This document shows, one piece after another, positions 19,522-28,447 of a stretch of DNA of 63,171 nucleotides. Location: positions 1-63,171 of the forward strand of contig JAFXVS010000026.1 of the NCBI GenBank assembly GCA_017534815.1, written 5' to 3'. The notes beneath the pieces were generated by a model that was given only the letters and a program-made list of their open reading frames with translations, made no database searches and was not told the origin of the DNA. The stretch's first letter is position 1. The number at the start of each line of letters is the position of its first letter. This stretch comes from Bacteroidaceae bacterium. GTDB taxonomy: Bacteria > Bacteroidota > Bacteroidia > Bacteroidales > Bacteroidaceae. A program made the translations under genes and the position numbers.

Positions 19522-19587
19522 TATAGTAAAAAATATTTTTTAGTATAGTAAAAGAAAATTTTTAGTATAGTAAAAAATAATTTATGG
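19522..19587. repeat. Three 22-bp A/T-rich repeats between GH5 and esterase
   Basis: TATAGTAAAA starts at 19522, 19544 and 19566, exactly 22 bp apart. Unit one contains the 14-bp palindrome AAAAAATATTTTTT. The last unit runs into the GH5 stop codon at 19582, and the array ends close to the esterase start. Confidence 0.9.
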
Positions 19588-21513
19588 AATAAATACTTTC
19601 TTGCGGTCACTGCGACGAATGAAGATGCCATTGGTTGGGTTGGACACAGGTCTGCCCATGAGGTCAAGATAGCTCTCTGCATCTGTAGCATCTGATTCAA
19701 GGGTATCAATGCCTGTATCTTCCTTCACCAAATACACTTCCGACACATAGAGTTTCGCATCACTGTTTTTTGTCGAAAAGCCTGCAAAGCGAATGTGAGC
19801 GGGATTCAATGCATCACCAGATGCCTTCACCAATTCGTGAAGGTCAAACTCATGCGTGGTGCTATTACTTGTCAATTCCTTCTCATAATAATCGCCAAAA
19901 AGACTGCCTGAATCGTAAAAACGGAAGTAATTGCCCTTACCTGGCGTTCGCCTCATCTTCACCACTAACTTCTGATAGTCAGAAAGGTCAATGCCATCTT
20001 CGAAAGACCAGCCCGCCAAACCATTCTGCAATAAAGAGACTGTATTAAACGTGTTGCCACCTAAAGTAGTTTGTTTAGAAGTACCCTTCTTGATAATCGA
20101 TGGAATAAACCAGTTATCGCTCAAATCAAAAGGATCATCTGGAATTTCCTGCAAAGGCTGGTAACGAGTGGCAGAAGCATAATTCACTTGAGCATACTCA
20201 GCATACCACTGGAAACAAGCTACACCACAACCCTCAGAAGGATCATCACCATTGGCTTCCATGGCCCTCTTATAGGCAGGGGTTACACGACCTGTCAGAT
20301 CGAAATTCTTTTTGTCAGATGATGTAATGCAATCGCCATAGTCAATGTAGCAATGAGTGCCCGAAAGGGTCATGGAAATATTGCCATAGTAATCATATAC
20401 ACCTTTGGTAATGGTACCCCATACCGATGTGCGACCTGTGGCCCAAGTACCGTAATTAGGTTCTACCCAAGTACCATGCTCATTATAGTGTCCACCTCCT
20501 GTTCTTTTAGGACTCCAGTCAATCTCAGTAATCACGATAGGATTCGTATCCACAACAGGTACTTGATTATGGAATTGCTGTATTTTGCGCTGCGTGGCAG
20601 CAGGAACATCGTTAGGAGTCAAATCCTTATCTGCACATCCATACCAACCATCATAGTCATGCACAGCATAACCAATGTTTTCGCCTGTGATGGGATAATC
20701 CGCATAATCTGCATAACTTGCCTGCCATCCAGCACCTGGCACCCAGATGATACCCTTGAAGCCATTGGCACGAATCTTATCCACGATGGGCTGGAAGAAG
20801 TCGTGCAATGCCTTTTTCGAATTCTGTCCATTGGCAAGCTTCACACTGACAGGCTCATTGGCCAACTCAATACTGATTTGTCCGCTATATAATTTAATAG
20901 CAGTTGAGCTCGTGACACGATCCCAAACATCTAAGAGAAACTTCTGATAACTGCCATCTACAAAAATGTAATGAGAACATACGCCTGGGGGACGCATGAT
21001 CACATACATACCATGTTTAATTGCATCCAGAGCAATAGGAAAATATACTTTACTCAAATACTTCGTTAAACGTTTGCCGTCATAGTGACCAATATAAGCC
21101 TCACTTCCCTTGTCTATCAATTCACCTTTGTCATTGTACCTTTCTCTTTCATCTACAGGCCAAGAACCATCACTTCCGTTCGTCCAGCATGGATCGAGAT
21201 GCAAACGGAATAATTTGCAATTCGCTCCCTTTTCTTTGTCGGTGATTACATCGAAAATGGCATTAAAGTAGTTCTTACAATTATCGACAGTGGCATCTGA
21301 AGTATAATCTCCCCAACGATGTTCATTGAAGAAAGGACTTGGAGTATCCATCAAACCATGAAGTACGACCTTGTTACCTTGGTCATCTTTCAAAAATTTG
21401 CCATCCACATGCAAAGGAGGCAGACCCTGCATTGTCGATTGTGCCTCAGCAGGAACAACTATTGAGCCTATCGCACAAACAAGACAGCACTGAATCAGTT
21501 TTCTTAATTTCAT
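19582..21513 (-). CDS. GH5 endo-glycanase, probably xylan-active
   Basis: The 643-residue enzyme has a signal peptide (about 1-25). The GH5 barrel (about 30-455) has RLHLD near residue 104, the acid/base Glu220 in IELANEP and the nucleophile Glu330 in VITEIDW. The subfamily cannot be fixed by eye; endo-xylanase is favoured by the neighbours, with glucanase or mannanase as alternatives. After the barrel come a beta-rich module (about 463-598) shared with GH43 and the esterase, and a tail (614-643: YLDLMGRPV...KKVFIP) that suggests export to the cell surface. It has its own -7 box upstream, so it may be expressed separately from GH3-GH43. Confidence 0.88.
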   Translation of the reverse strand: MKLRKLIQCCLVCAIGSIVVPAEAQSTMQGLPPLHVDGKFLKDDQGNKVVLHGLMDTPSPFFNEHRWGDYTSDATVDNCKNYFNAIFDVITDKEKGANCKLFRLHLDPCWTNGSDGSWPVDERERYNDKGELIDKGSEAYIGHYDGKRLTKYLSKVYFPIALDAIKHGMYVIMRPPGVCSHYIFVDGSYQKFLLDVWDRVTSSTAIKLYSGQISIELANEPVSVKLANGQNSKKALHDFFQPIVDKIRANGFKGIIWVPGAGWQASYADYADYPITGENIGYAVHDYDGWYGCADKDLTPNDVPAATQRKIQQFHNQVPVVDTNPIVITEIDWSPKRTGGGHYNEHGTWVEPNYGTWATGRTSVWGTITKGVYDYYGNISMTLSGTHCYIDYGDCITSSDKKNFDLTGRVTPAYKRAMEANGDDPSEGCGVACFQWYAEYAQVNYASATRYQPLQEIPDDPFDLSDNWFIPSIIKKGTSKQTTLGGNTFNTVSLLQNGLAGWSFEDGIDLSDYQKLVVKMRRTPGKGNYFRFYDSGSLFGDYYEKELTSNSTTHEFDLHELVKASGDALNPAHIRFAGFSTKNSDAKLYVSEVYLVKEDTGIDTLESDATDAESYLDLMGRPVSNPTNGIFIRRSDRKKVFIP

Positions 21514-21549
21514 ATCTGGAAAAGATTTTATAGATTAATAATATCGCTG

Positions 21550-21557
21550 CAAAGGTA
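21550..21557 (-). promoter_or_regulatory. -7 box upstream of GH5
   Basis: The minus strand reads TACCTTTG, followed by CAGCG, 36 bp before the GH5 start. No TTG is seen at the usual -33 distance. It indicates an internal promoter within the hydrolase series. Confidence 0.6.
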
Positions 21558-21646
21558 CGACTTATTTCACACTCCCTCTTTATGATATGGAACATCTTTT
21601 TTCAATATTGTAACTAATATCATAACGTTGTCCCTTTATAACGATT

Positions 21647-24142
21647 TTATTGAATAATCACCTTCTTCTTGTCTGATTGACGAATAAAGACACCATGAGT
21701 CGGATTCTCTACGAATCTGCCCTGCAAATCGAAGTAAGACTCATCTGTGTCAGCCGTAGTGATTGGCAGCGATTGGATGTCTGTGGGGTATTCACCATCA
21801 TCACTCAAAAATACATCTGTGACGTACATGGTCACACCCTCAGGAATTTGGAAACCTATGATATTGATGTGGGAAAGATCGAGTGCTTGCCCATTTTCCT
21901 TTTGCAAGTCTTGCAGGTTAATGATCCACTTATTATCCTTCAATTGTTTGGTGTCCAAAGGATAAGAACAAGGAGTGCCCTGTGTATTGTATTCATCGTA
22001 GAAAAGCAAGACAGGTGAAGAGGAAGGTTTACGACGCATCTGAATAACCAAATAGTTGTTTGACGACAGGTCGATACCAGAGGCGTATTGCCATCCTGCC
22101 AAACCATTCTTCCCTGTGCTCATACCACCAAATCGTTCTGTAAATGTGCCTTTGGAAACGATGGAAGGATTGAACAATTCTGCCACCAAGGGGAAGGTGG
22201 AGGCTGTTACATGGAAGGTGACATTTTGGATGTTTCCCTGCTCATCAGTATAAGTAGCTGTAACATCGGTCTCTCCTTCTTTTAATGCTTGAATACGGCT
22301 ACCCAACATCTTCACCATATCAGGTTGGCTGAAGGTATAGGTACAAGCAGAAGTCACATCACGCTGCACACCTGACTGAGCAGTCATCATCACCTTCAAT
22401 GGCTGCAAACCTCCTGCCAAAAGAGCAATATTCTCTTTGTCAACAGTCAAGGATGACACAATCTTATCTTCTTCAGGAATGGTAGCCATCGGATCTTCTA
22501 CGCCAAACATCTCTTCATTGTAAATCTTCTCTGTAGTGAACCAGTCAAAGTCTACATAACCACCCAACTGCTTGGTAGCATAATTGAAGAGACAGAAACG
22601 CTGACCTACAAAATAATCGAGGGTATAACGCATCGTCATTGTCACACCTGCTGATGTCCACGTTGAGTTGTTCGTACTATAATAATACTTGCACTCATTC
22701 GTGCCAAAGTTCACCATTGCCCGCAAATAGATGACATCGGAAGTCACTTCCCTACCCTTTAGTGACTGTTCCTTCTTTAAGTTTTGGTTATCGAAAGTAC
22801 AACGTTCACTATACAAATATTTTTTACCATTCTGCATTTTCACACCCAAGAAAGAATAGGGGTTCTGCCATACAGCTATACCAGCCACATCTCCTTCTTG
22901 CATTCCTGACAGATCAATCTTCACCGTTCCATAAGAAGGCTTATAGTTCTGAGAAGAAGTACCATTAGGTGATAAACCCAAAATACGCTGAGTCAATGTG
23001 TTGCGAGCATAATGCAAGTCGCTGTTTACTGTAGCAGTATAGAGTCTCAGATGACCTGGACGTTCCGTCAATGACCAAGCAGCATTGTCTGGATTGTGAT
23101 TCCACTCCCATTGCATGCCCAAATTGGTATCGATGAAAGCGTCATTGGTGGGCAAATAGGTCTTTTCATAAGTTTGTCCCACATTCGGTTTATTATACGC
23201 TGCACCATTCTCTGAAACATCCTTACCATTCTTACCAATAACAGGCCAGCCATCCTCCCATTTTACTGGTTCAAGATAAGGAATACGTCCGATGGCACCT
23301 GCATCTCTAAAGATAAGTGTCCACCATTCACCCGTTTGGGTTTCTATCAATGCACCTTGATGGATACGACCATAATTAAATACACGATGGCTGCACTCTT
23401 CGTAAGGACCCATTGGATTCTTGGAACGGAAAATGGTTTGCGAAGCCTCTGTATTATAAGTAGCATATATATAATAGTAGTCACCGATATGGTACATGTG
23501 ACTGCCTTCACAACCTCCTTGTACGCTGATGGCTTTGGTGTTGGAAATTTTTTGCAAAGTCTTTGGGTTGAACTTATTCACCCAAATGTCATTGATACCA
23601 CAAGCCACATAGAGATAACCATCACCATTCTCGCCATCATCAAAGAGCCAACCTGGGTCATGATATGCTTCTGACAATCGGGTGTCTGTCCATTCACCCT
23701 CTGGAGCTGTTGCTGTCAGCAGAATGCTCTGGGAATCAGATGACCAAGTAGAACAAGGGAAGTAGAGGTAGAACTTACCATTATGATAGGCAAGTGACGA
23801 AGCCCACATACCTTGTGCATAGTGATGTTGTCCGTTCAGCAAGTTGTAGGCATCATTGTCGAGAATCTTTTTCAACGGATTGGCACAATATTCCCAATTC
23901 ACCAAATCTTTCGATTTCATGATGGTGGCGCCAGGAAAAAGATACATCGTTGTGCTCACCATATAGTAAGTGTCATCAACCCTCACCACATCAATGTCAG
24001 GAAAATCACCATTGATGACAGGATTGACATACGTACCGTTTCCCTTGTCAGCACTCCAAATCTGTTTGTACTCGGCAGTCTGTGCCAACAAGGGAGTTAA
24101 AAAAGAAATACTACAATATATAGATAATAATACCTTTTTCAT
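21647..24142 (-). CDS. GH43 beta-xylosidase / arabinofuranosidase
   Basis: The 831-residue secreted enzyme has a signal peptide (1-20). The GH43 five-bladed propeller (about 36-330) has the base Asp49 in DFPDIDVVR, Asp162 in HDPGW and the acid Glu212 in CEGSHMY. A C-terminal GH43_C2-like beta-sandwich (about 335-540: MQWEWNHNP) is followed by an Ig-like segment (about 563-648: TVDKENIALLAGG). The shared beta-rich module (about 653-781) and sorting-like tail (802-831) end the protein. The first two domains resemble the GH43 enzymes that act on arabinoxylan, so release of xylose or arabinose is likely. It begins 3 bp after the GH3 stop codon and is clearly cotranscribed with GH3. Confidence 0.9.
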   Translation of the reverse strand: MKKVLLSIYCSISFLTPLLAQTAEYKQIWSADKGNGTYVNPVINGDFPDIDVVRVDDTYYMVSTTMYLFPGATIMKSKDLVNWEYCANPLKKILDNDAYNLLNGQHHYAQGMWASSLAYHNGKFYLYFPCSTWSSDSQSILLTATAPEGEWTDTRLSEAYHDPGWLFDDGENGDGYLYVACGINDIWVNKFNPKTLQKISNTKAISVQGGCEGSHMYHIGDYYYIYATYNTEASQTIFRSKNPMGPYEECSHRVFNYGRIHQGALIETQTGEWWTLIFRDAGAIGRIPYLEPVKWEDGWPVIGKNGKDVSENGAAYNKPNVGQTYEKTYLPTNDAFIDTNLGMQWEWNHNPDNAAWSLTERPGHLRLYTATVNSDLHYARNTLTQRILGLSPNGTSSQNYKPSYGTVKIDLSGMQEGDVAGIAVWQNPYSFLGVKMQNGKKYLYSERCTFDNQNLKKEQSLKGREVTSDVIYLRAMVNFGTNECKYYYSTNNSTWTSAGVTMTMRYTLDYFVGQRFCLFNYATKQLGGYVDFDWFTTEKIYNEEMFGVEDPMATIPEEDKIVSSLTVDKENIALLAGGLQPLKVMMTAQSGVQRDVTSACTYTFSQPDMVKMLGSRIQALKEGETDVTATYTDEQGNIQNVTFHVTASTFPLVAELFNPSIVSKGTFTERFGGMSTGKNGLAGWQYASGIDLSSNNYLVIQMRRKPSSSPVLLFYDEYNTQGTPCSYPLDTKQLKDNKWIINLQDLQKENGQALDLSHINIIGFQIPEGVTMYVTDVFLSDDGEYPTDIQSLPITTADTDESYFDLQGRFVENPTHGVFIRQSDKKKVIIQ

Positions 24143-24145
24143 TTT

Positions 24146-26728
24146 TTATTTGATAGAAAGTGTCAATTTCTTTAAGTCTTTATCCTGTGAACTGTTGCCA
24201 TAAAGTATTTCAAAGTCACCCGTCTTCTGATGAACAGTATTGATATTAGGATCAAAGAACTCGAATGCCTTTGGGGTCAGTTCCAACGTTGCTTTAGCGG
24301 TTTTTCCTGCCTTCACATTCACACGTTGGAAAGCACGAAGTGATTTCAGTGGACCATCAGGATCAGAAAGGTCACGGATATATACTTGCACCACCTCTGT
24401 GCCATCACGCTTACCTGTATTGGCTACATCAACAGAAAGTTCATAGTTTTTACCCTTCTTGTCAATCTTACCGTTCTTTATTTCAAAAGTAGTATAACTC
24501 AAACCATAACCAAAAGCAAAGAGTGGATCGTTGAAATAACGATAGGTACGACCCTTCATCGAGTAGTCTTCATAATCTGGCAACTGTGCTGAAGTCTTAT
24601 AAAAAGTAACAGGCAATTTACCACAAGGGTTAAAGTCACCAAACAAGGCGTCAGCCACAGCAAAACCACCTTCTTGACCAGGATACCAAACTTGTAGGAT
24701 GGCATCACAAGACTCTGTTTCAGGTTGGAAAGCAATGGCTGAACCAGAACAGTTGACAAAGATGACGGTCTTGCCTGCATCCTTCAATGCCTTGAGGAAA
24801 TCACGCTGTACCTTTGGTAATTCTATATGAGTACGGTCACCTCCCTTGAACCCATCAATATCCACAGGCATTTCTTCACCTTCAAGTGCAGCGGCAATAC
24901 CACCCACAAAGACAACCTTATTAATACCCTTCAACTGTTCAATCACCTTTACATAGTCAATAGGCAATTCCTTAGCTATATTTATTTTCATATTAGCTCC
25001 CCAAGTCTTCACATGCTTAAAGCGTACTTCAATCTTATAAGACTTACCTGCTTCAGCTTGAATGGCTGTACGGGTAGGAGTTGTACGCCAAGTATGTTGT
25101 CTCACCTTACGTTCTCCATTAATATAAAGTTCAAAGTCACTGACAGATTCCATATTCACCACATATTCACCTGATTCTTTAGGCGTGAAGACTGTTTCAT
25201 ATTTAGCAGAAAAGTCTTCCAAATTCACGCCTGGAGCAAAATTGTGCATACCGGCAGTGGTGACAGCCAATGGTGTCGTATAATACTCAGTTGTCACGGG
25301 CTTTCCTTCCATATTTGTATTGTTCCAGAAAGTACCTTTCATACCTTTCTTGCCATCCATTTGGCAATTCGTAGCCATCAAACAATCCATCACTTTATCG
25401 TAAGTTCTATCACAACCTGCCAAATAAAGAATATTCTTCTGCTTGGTCTTGATACCATCGAGAATAGTAACTGTACGATTAGGTGTACCATTGTAATTAC
25501 CCCACATCAATGGCTCATCGTCAGCATTAGGACCTATCACAGCTATCTTTTCCTTATTCTTTTGCAATGGAAGCACATTACCTTTGTTCTGCAAAAGTAC
25601 CAAAGTCTGACGTGCCATATCAAGAGAAATCTGACGATGCTCCTTGGAATCCATAGCAGAATAAGGAATCTTAGACCATTCAACCAATGCTGGATCATCC
25701 ATCTCACCTAAGTCAAAACGACCTTCCAACAAACGAATCACATGCTTATCCACTTCTGCCTCCGTAATGAAACCACGCTTCACAGCTTCTGGGATGCTTC
25801 TATAAGCATAACCATAACCACACTCCACATCAGTACCTGCCACTGTTGCCTTAGCAGAAGCATGGGTGGCATCAGATGAAGACTTATGAGAATCATAGAA
25901 GTCACTGATAGCACCGCAGTCACTCACCACCAAGTATTGAAATCCCCATTCATCACGAAGAATCTGCTGTAACAAACGAGTGCTACCACAACATGGATCA
26001 TCATCCAAACGCTGATAAGCGCACATCACTTCTCTTACCTTTGCATCCTGTACCAAGGTTTTGAATGCTGGCATATAAGTTTCCCACATATCACGTGGTG
26101 ATACATCTGTCAGGTTGGCTGTATGACGAGTATATTCAGGACCACTATGTACAGCATAGTGCTTGGCACAAGCCCACAACTTTCTGTACTTAGCTGACTC
26201 TGGACCTTGCAAACCTTTCACCACCTGTGTTCCCATCACACTGGTCAAATAAGGATCTTCACCATAAGTCTCCTGACCACGTCCCCAACGAGGATCACGG
26301 AATATATTTACATTGGGTGTCCAAACGGAAAGGCTATGAAATTTCTCATCTTCACCACCTTCCTGAATCATACGCTTGTTATATTGTGCTCGAAATTCTG
26401 TGCTAGTAGCATCGAACACTTTAAAGAGTAAATCAGGGTTCCAAGATGCCGCCATTGCAATAGGTTCTGGAAATACAGTTACATTACCCATATTGGCTGC
26501 ACCATGCAAAGCCTCACTCCACCAGAAGAACTTCTTGATACCCAAGCGAGGGATGGCTGGACTTTCATCCAACATTAATTTGGCTTTCTCTTCCAATGTC
26601 AATCGACTGCAAAGGTCTTTTGCTCGTTCGTTTGCACTTAAATTAGGATTTTGATACGGCAGTGTTTGTGCACTGGCTCCTAACGCCAGCATACAGCACA
26701 GCAGGAGACTTGATAAAGGCTTTCTCAT
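24146..26728 (-). CDS. GH3 beta-xylosidase / beta-glucosidase with PA14
   Basis: The 860-residue enzyme has a signal peptide (1-20). The N-terminal GH3 barrel has WWSEALHG (69-76), KH (189-190) and the nucleophile Asp270 in LVVSDCG. A PA14-like insert (about 460-595, with GTFWNN and FELYINGE) splits the second alpha/beta domain. A fibronectin-III-like C-terminal domain follows. GH3 enzymes with PA14 remove terminal sugars; WWSEALHG and the neighbours favour beta-xylosidase. It lacks the sorting-like tail of its neighbours and ends in KLTLSIK, so a periplasmic place is likely. It is the first gene of the leftward hydrolase operon. Confidence 0.92.
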   Translation of the reverse strand: MRKPLSSLLLCCMLALGASAQTLPYQNPNLSANERAKDLCSRLTLEEKAKLMLDESPAIPRLGIKKFFWWSEALHGAANMGNVTVFPEPIAMAASWNPDLLFKVFDATSTEFRAQYNKRMIQEGGEDEKFHSLSVWTPNVNIFRDPRWGRGQETYGEDPYLTSVMGTQVVKGLQGPESAKYRKLWACAKHYAVHSGPEYTRHTANLTDVSPRDMWETYMPAFKTLVQDAKVREVMCAYQRLDDDPCCGSTRLLQQILRDEWGFQYLVVSDCGAISDFYDSHKSSSDATHASAKATVAGTDVECGYGYAYRSIPEAVKRGFITEAEVDKHVIRLLEGRFDLGEMDDPALVEWSKIPYSAMDSKEHRQISLDMARQTLVLLQNKGNVLPLQKNKEKIAVIGPNADDEPLMWGNYNGTPNRTVTILDGIKTKQKNILYLAGCDRTYDKVMDCLMATNCQMDGKKGMKGTFWNNTNMEGKPVTTEYYTTPLAVTTAGMHNFAPGVNLEDFSAKYETVFTPKESGEYVVNMESVSDFELYINGERKVRQHTWRTTPTRTAIQAEAGKSYKIEVRFKHVKTWGANMKINIAKELPIDYVKVIEQLKGINKVVFVGGIAAALEGEEMPVDIDGFKGGDRTHIELPKVQRDFLKALKDAGKTVIFVNCSGSAIAFQPETESCDAILQVWYPGQEGGFAVADALFGDFNPCGKLPVTFYKTSAQLPDYEDYSMKGRTYRYFNDPLFAFGYGLSYTTFEIKNGKIDKKGKNYELSVDVANTGKRDGTEVVQVYIRDLSDPDGPLKSLRAFQRVNVKAGKTAKATLELTPKAFEFFDPNINTVHQKTGDFEILYGNSSQDKDLKKLTLSIK

Positions 26729-26775
26729 ATTTTTTCTTCTATTAAATAAATTGCTTTTAGAAATCTTTTTCGCTG

Positions 26776-26783
26776 CAAAGGTA
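26776..26783 (-). promoter_or_regulatory. -7 box of the GH3-GH43 operon
   Basis: TACCTTTG, followed by CAGCG, lies on the minus strand 48 bp before the GH3 start. A -33 TTG at the normal distance is not visible, which fits a regulator-dependent promoter. Confidence 0.6.
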
Positions 26784-27117
26784 CGAATATCTTACACATT
26801 ATTATATATATATTCTTTTTTTATTTTATTTTTTAAAGAACTATATGGTGGTATTTATAGGATGTTGATAGTGTTGATAAGTATGGATGATGGTTGTGTA
26901 TCAATCAGTTAGGATGTTGAAAAGTGAGGGGTAGGGTATTGATAAAAAAATGAAAAAAAATAACAACTTTTTTTGGTGGTTTGGATGTGAAGTGGGTATA
27001 TAAATTTTATTGAAAAAAGCAAAAAAAGTTATTAGAAATTATTAAAAAGTTATCAATAGGGTTATGAACAGGGTTATCAACATTTGCTCATAATCCTATT
27101 GATGTGTAAAGCAGGAT

Positions 27118-27312
27118 TTATGGATTTCTTAGCAGTTCCATGAACCTTTTTTTCATGGCTTCCTTGAGTTCGTTTTCGTTCAGTATGAAGTCATTAACTA
27201 CCTCCTCAAAGGCTTTTTCTGCCTTGACACGCATCTGAGCTTTGCCAGCACGAAGACCAGAGGATAGTTCTGTCTTTGGAAGCAGTTGTCTATTGAAATT
27301 GCCGTCGCTCAT
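27118..27312 (-). CDS. Small conserved-looking protein of unknown function
   Basis: The 64-residue, highly charged, mostly helical protein (LRAGKAQMRVKAEKAFEE) has no signal peptide, no membrane span and no cysteines. I do not recognise the family. It has its own promoter-like sequence upstream, and its codon use looks normal, so I treat it as real. It is enclosed on both sides by the TGTTGATAA-like box cluster, which makes a DNA-linked role worth considering, but nothing in the sequence proves DNA binding. Confidence 0.65.
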   Translation of the reverse strand: MSDGNFNRQLLPKTELSSGLRAGKAQMRVKAEKAFEEVVNDFILNENELKEAMKKRFMELLRNP

Positions 27313-27377
27313 ATTACTGTTGATAATGATGTTAATAATGTTGTTGATAACCCTGTTGATAAGATGTTAATAGACGG

Positions 27378-27407
27378 CAAATATACGGGTTTCTTTCAAC
27401 ATGGCAA
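27378..27407 (-). promoter_or_regulatory. Promoter of the 64-codon gene
   Basis: On the minus strand TTG (27405-27407), a 19-bp spacer and TATATTTG (27378-27385). The leader of about 60 nt contains five TGTTGATAA-like boxes. Confidence 0.5.
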
Positions 27408-27437
27408 GCGTTTGAGAATGAAAATGATTGGAAATTT

Positions 27438-27467
27438 TTTGTTTTTGGAAAAGATTCGCTAATTTTG
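27438..27467 (+). promoter_or_regulatory. Promoter of ribD
   Basis: TTTG (27438-27441), an 18-bp spacer and TAATTTTG (27460-27467) lie 26 bp before the ribD ATG. TGTTGATAA-like boxes cover the space between the -7 box and the start codon. Confidence 0.5.
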
Positions 27468-27493
27468 CATGTTGATAAGTAAGTTGATAAGTT

Positions 27494-28447
27494 ATGAACA
27501 GGGTGTTAACAACTGACGAGAAATATATGAGAAGGTGCATTCAGTTGGCTAAAAATGGCATGATGAATGCACAACCTAATCCGATGGTGGGTGCTGTGAT
27601 TGTTTATAAGGACAGCATCATCGGAGAAGGATATCATGTGCGTTGTGGTGAAGGTCATGCTGAGGTGAATGCCTGTGCATCGGTCAAGAAGGAGAATGAG
27701 CATTTGTTGAAGAAGAGTACCATCTATGTGAGTTTGGAACCTTGCAGTCATTATGGCAAGACTCCTCCTTGTGCTGATCTGTTGATTAGTAAGGGTTTCA
27801 AGAGATGTGTTATTGGTTGTAAGGATCCATTTGCCAAGGTGCAGGGAAGAGGTATTAAGAAGTTGAAGGATGCTGGTATGGAAGTGACAGTGGGTGTATT
27901 GGAAGAAGAATGTAAGGCCTTGAACAAGCGTTTCATGACGTATCATGGTAAGCACAGACCTTTTGTCACGCTAAAGTGGGCAGAATCGGCTGATGGCTTT
28001 ATTGATGGACATATTTCCAATCCATATACACAGATGATCTGTCATCAGCGCAGGGCAGAACATCAGGCCATCTTAGTGGGAAGAAAGACGTTTGAAGTGG
28101 ATAACCCTTCATTGACCACTCGTGAATGGTATGGTCCGTCTCCCAAACGGTATGTGGCATCTTCCCAGCCTTTGACCTTGTCTGAAGGTTATCATCTGAT
28201 TCAGGCAACAAGTGTTGATAACATCCTTGATAAGTTATACGAGGAGGGCATCCAGACTGTCTTGGTGGAAGGTGGAGCAGACCTTCTTCAGTCGTTTATA
28301 GATAGCGGTCAGTGGGATGAATGTTACATAGAGAAAGGGGCTATGACCCTCAATGGAAAGGTCAAAGCCCCTGTACTTGTTCACGCTGTCCTGAAAGATG
28401 TCAACACTGACTTTGGACAACGGATTGAGCAGTATGTATCTCTTTAG
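27494..28447 (+). CDS. ribD: Riboflavin biosynthesis deaminase/reductase RibD
   Basis: The 317-residue bifunctional enzyme carries out the second and third steps of riboflavin synthesis: deamination of the pyrimidine from GTP, then reduction of the ribosyl side chain. The N-terminal cytidine-deaminase-like domain (about 8-150) has the zinc motif GHAEVNAC and EPCSHYGKTPPC. The C-terminal dihydrofolate-reductase-like domain (about 155-310) has FVTLKWAESADGFI and LVEGGADLLQSF. It is cytoplasmic. Its stop codon overlaps that of the convergent LRR gene by two bases. Other riboflavin genes are not in the window. Confidence 0.95.
   Translation: MNRVLTTDEKYMRRCIQLAKNGMMNAQPNPMVGAVIVYKDSIIGEGYHVRCGEGHAEVNACASVKKENEHLLKKSTIYVSLEPCSHYGKTPPCADLLISKGFKRCVIGCKDPFAKVQGRGIKKLKDAGMEVTVGVLEEECKALNKRFMTYHGKHRPFVTLKWAESADGFIDGHISNPYTQMICHQRRAEHQAILVGRKTFEVDNPSLTTREWYGPSPKRYVASSQPLTLSEGYHLIQATSVDNILDKLYEEGIQTVLVEGGADLLQSFIDSGQWDECYIEKGAMTLNGKVKAPVLVHAVLKDVNTDFGQRIEQYVSL

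Larger units (their letters stand above)
26863..27500. other. Cluster of TGTTGATAA/TTATCAACA-like 9-mers
   Basis: Exact TGTTGATAA or its complement occurs at 26872, 27074, 27318, 27342, 27354 and 27470. Close variants occur at 26863, 26937, 27050, 27062, 27098, 27330, 27365, 27482 and 27492. The 9-mer differs by one base from the classical DnaA box TTATCCACA. The boxes lie on both sides of a 64-codon gene and reach the ribD start codon. A very A/T-rich stretch lies at 26941-27050. This covers the 389-bp gap upstream of GH3 and the 181-bp gap before ribD. Confidence 0.6.
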
